From Chryseobacterium gwangjuense (lineage in GTDB: Bacteria; Bacteroidota; Bacteroidia; Flavobacteriales; Weeksellaceae): a stretch of 64,000 nucleotides of DNA. Positions 61,963 through 64,000 of the stretch are shown piece after piece. Each line of letters opens with the position of its first letter. Positions within the stretch are counted from its first letter, which is position 1. Made by a program: the position numbers and the translations under genes. Where the stretch lies: the NCBI RefSeq assembly GCF_021311115.1, contig NZ_JAJTNP010000006.1, positions 186,001 to 250,000 on the forward strand, given 5' to 3'. The notes beneath the pieces were generated by a model, which worked only from the letters and a program-made list of their open reading frames with translations, did not search any database and was not told the DNA's origin.

Positions 61963-62616
61963 TCAAACATCAATCGCCATCACCAAAACACTCACTTTAT
62001 TATCTCCTGCATTTAAAATTTCCCAAGCAATTGTCGCTAAAGTATTTCCTGTAGTGAAAACATCATCAATCAATACAATATGCTTCCCGGAAACAGGTTG
62101 GGTGATAGAAAAAGGATTTTCCGCTTCCAGTCGATGTTGTTTATTTTTCAAAGCCTGAGCTTTTGAATAATGATTTCTCTTGAGCAGGTCATGACTAAAA
62201 GGAGTATTATAAAACTTCGACAACGTTTCGGTAAATAAATGCAATTGGTTGTAACCTCTTTCTTTCAGTTTTTTTGGATGTATCGGAACAGAAACTAATA
62301 GATCCGGTTTTTCGTTTTTAAAATCTAATCGTTCAGTTGTCCAATCGGCTACAATTTTTCCAACATTTTCCCGACTTTTATATTTTAATTCATGAACGAT
62401 TTTCCGGCTTAAATTTTCTTTTTCAAATTGCATCAAAGCAAAAGCATTCTCAGCCGGGAAAAGTAAAGCGCATTTTTCTTTAATGAAATTGTTTTGGTGA
62501 TAATTAAAATGAGTAAAGTGAATGTGCTCAAAACAAAGATTGCAAACCAGTAAATGGTCGTCAATAATTCGGTTACAGTGAATGCAACGATTTGGAAATA
62601 AGATATCTAAAATCAT
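61963..62616 (-). CDS. ComF family phosphoribosyltransferase-like protein
   Basis: The 217-residue protein has an N-terminal zinc-finger-like CIHCN...CNLC motif, ALMQFEKENLSRKIVHELKYKSR, and a PRTase domain with VPIHPKKLKERGYNQ and the PRPP loop VLIDDVFTTGNTLATIA. This is the ComF/GntX family, tied to DNA uptake in naturally competent bacteria. It lies 59 bases downstream of the regulator gene on the same strand. Whether this organism is competent cannot be told. Confidence 0.92.
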   Translation of the reverse strand: MILDILFPNRCIHCNRIIDDHLLVCNLCFEHIHFTHFNYHQNNFIKEKCALLFPAENAFALMQFEKENLSRKIVHELKYKSRENVGKIVADWTTERLDFKNEKPDLLVSVPIHPKKLKERGYNQLHLFTETLSKFYNTPFSHDLLKRNHYSKAQALKNKQHRLEAENPFSITQPVSGKHIVLIDDVFTTGNTLATIAWEILNAGDNKVSVLVMAIDV

Positions 62617-62675
62617 TTGTGTGTATTGAGAGACTAAAATATAAATTTTAGACAGAACACAAAAAATAAAATAAT

Positions 62676-64000
62676 CTACAAAATATCTTTTCTTAATTTT
62701 TCAATAGAATTTTTCATGCTTGAATTAAAATGTTCCTTTTTCAACCGAACAGGTGGAGCTTGTCTTACTTCACAATCTGCAATACTGCAGGATTCACAGG
62801 TTACTCCCACATTGATGGTTTTCAAAGTTGGAGATTTGATGAAATTGATTTTTTTAATAGTCTGAGAATTCAATAAAATCCCTAAACAATAACTTCTGTT
62901 GCTTCCATCAGAAAACGGATTCTTCTGGGAAGTAGAGATCACCAGATAACTGAAACCCTGATCTTTATAATGTGAAATTTGGGCATCTGTCAACGTTTCG
63001 TTTTCCTTTAAGTGATACAGATTTTTCACGGCAATCCATCTTCTGCAATAATGTTCATTGGTGGCATTCGCATGTGGAGCTTGTTGATGGTTTAAGTGTA
63101 ATTCCTTTAAAATCTGAATTTTATCTGAATTTTTCTTTTTAACCAAACATAAATAAAACAGATCCTTAATTCCCAATTCAGAAGAAAGAATGTTGGTTAG
63201 TCGATAATAAAATGTTTCAGGAGAATGAGTGAAATTTTCAATTAAATTTTCGAAACTTGAGGGTTTCCAATCATTTTCTAAGAAAAATTCAGAAGTTTTC
63301 TCAATAGTTTCTTTTTTTGAGATCAGTAAAGCACCTGCAAAATAAGAAGCGTAAAAATTATTCAAAATTTCTTCAAAACTCCCAAAATCCAGCCATGAAT
63401 AAGTATTTGGACGATTTTTCAGTTCCAAAACGTTAAAGCCTATTTCTTTAGCAAGAATAAAAGTCTTTTGATCTTGCTCTAATTTTCTGTTCAAAAGCAA
63501 TAGTTTTTTCTCAGGAACAAACAAAGAACGAAGTCTATCTAAAGTTTCATATTGCTCAAAATCTTCCGATTGAATTCTGTAATTGAATTTCTCAGTCAAA
63601 ATGGTTTCTAAAATATCAGACTGTAAGTTTTTACTGATTTTCAATTGATTTTCTTCTGCAAATTGCATTACTTTTTCTTCAATTTCCGGAAAATAATTAT
63701 CATACAATTCCTGAAATGAACGCATTACAGCAAAGTAAAACCGTTCTTTTCCTAAATTATAGTTCTGTGAAATTTCAATCAGGGCATTAATAAAAGCAGT
63801 CACTTTTTTGGGAGCATCACTGATGATACTGATAAGATTGTTTTTATTGATCCCAAAAAGTTCCAGTGGAATTTCTTTGAAAAAATCTGACTGTAGAATT
63901 TCATTAAAAGGAGCTAAGCTTTTATCCAGTTTTGTGGAAACCAGATCATCAAAAGTGCAGTTCAATGCTTCCGAAAGCTGAATGATCTTATCATGTTTCG
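62676..64000 (-). CDS. XRE-family regulator of the ScfR/RamB (DUF2083) type, cut by the right edge
   Basis: The frame stays open through the right edge, so the N-terminus is missing. Residues encoded at 63998-63930 (KHDKIIQLSEALNCTFDDLV) are the end of an XRE-type HTH domain, which shows that the TTG at 63965 is not the start. The middle has a degenerate ImmA/IrrE-like region (FILAKEIGFNVLEL in place of an HExxH helix). The C-terminal domain has HYCRRWIAVKNLY, SDGSNRSYCLGILL and a Cys-rich TCESCSIADCEVR block, as in short-chain fatty-acyl-CoA-sensing regulators. The ligand is inferred from the family only. Confidence 0.8.
   Translation of the reverse strand, partial: KHDKIIQLSEALNCTFDDLVSTKLDKSLAPFNEILQSDFFKEIPLELFGINKNNLISIISDAPKKVTAFINALIEISQNYNLGKERFYFAVMRSFQELYDNYFPEIEEKVMQFAEENQLKISKNLQSDILETILTEKFNYRIQSEDFEQYETLDRLRSLFVPEKKLLLLNRKLEQDQKTFILAKEIGFNVLELKNRPNTYSWLDFGSFEEILNNFYASYFAGALLISKKETIEKTSEFFLENDWKPSSFENLIENFTHSPETFYYRLTNILSSELGIKDLFYLCLVKKKNSDKIQILKELHLNHQQAPHANATNEHYCRRWIAVKNLYHLKENETLTDAQISHYKDQGFSYLVISTSQKNPFSDGSNRSYCLGILLNSQTIKKINFIKSPTLKTINVGVTCESCSIADCEVRQAPPVRLKKEHFNSSMKNSIEKLRKDIL

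Overview
The window looks like a chromosomal segment of a flavobacterium in the Chryseobacterium group (phylum Bacteroidota). This is inferred from AT-rich intergenic DNA, many promoters with the Bacteroidota -7 box TAnnTTTG, few recognisable Shine-Dalgarno sequences, a type IX secretion (T9SS) plug-domain protein together with two T9SS substrates, and several Bacteroidota-typical families (DUF4290, DUF4295, DUF4403, DUF5103). No rRNA, CRISPR array, complete insertion sequence or phage module was seen. There are two tRNA genes.

Layout. 1-2680: a small accessory patch beside the 3' end of a tRNA-Cys gene, with the tail of an unidentified gene, an AbiTii-like gene and a nucleoside-deoxyribosyltransferase/TIR-like gene. 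2684-8485: tRNA-Cys, a DUF4403 protein, folB, nadA, gmk, yicC and miaA. 8688-15738: a complete tripartite RND efflux operon (adaptor, pump, outer-membrane factor) with a TetR repressor gene and five copies of one palindromic operator. 16020-24347: redox, MBL-fold, T9SS plug, VOC, ferrochelatase, Nfu, gamma-carbonic-anhydrase, lipoprotein and Pif1-like helicase genes. 24404-25186: an isolated DUF2971 gene. 25376-30627: a luciferase-like oxidoreductase, a RibB with a degenerate second domain, fmt and recQ. 30706-33298: two tandem OmpA-family paralogues, one without its OmpA domain. 33316-43532: folK, sppA, ftsY, the rpmB-rpmG-DUF4295 operon, lnt, VanZ, proC, murB and an aminotransferase. 43802-49235: two large tandem T9SS-secreted fibronectin-type-III proteins with near-duplicate promoters. 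49355-53495: a DUF1801 protein, a YiiX-like lipoprotein, a stand-alone NIL-domain protein behind a palindrome, and a LemA/DUF2207 pair. 53569-64000: murA with its DUF4290 partner, a DCC-family protein, katG with an OxyR-like site, tRNA-Gln, der, upp, an alpha/beta hydrolase, comF and an XRE/ScfR-type regulator cut by the right edge.

Most of the window is core metabolism and envelope biology. The points most worth following are the multi-operator TetR circuit, the OxyR-like box at katG, the palindrome over the -33 box of the NIL gene, the Cys-to-Asp change in the MurA active site, the RibBX-like protein, the duplicated surface-protein pairs, a 124-bp terminal-inverted-repeat element inside the efflux operon and the defence-like genes beside tRNA-Cys. 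No clearly new multi-gene system was identified; the accessory patch at the left edge is the best candidate but is incomplete here.
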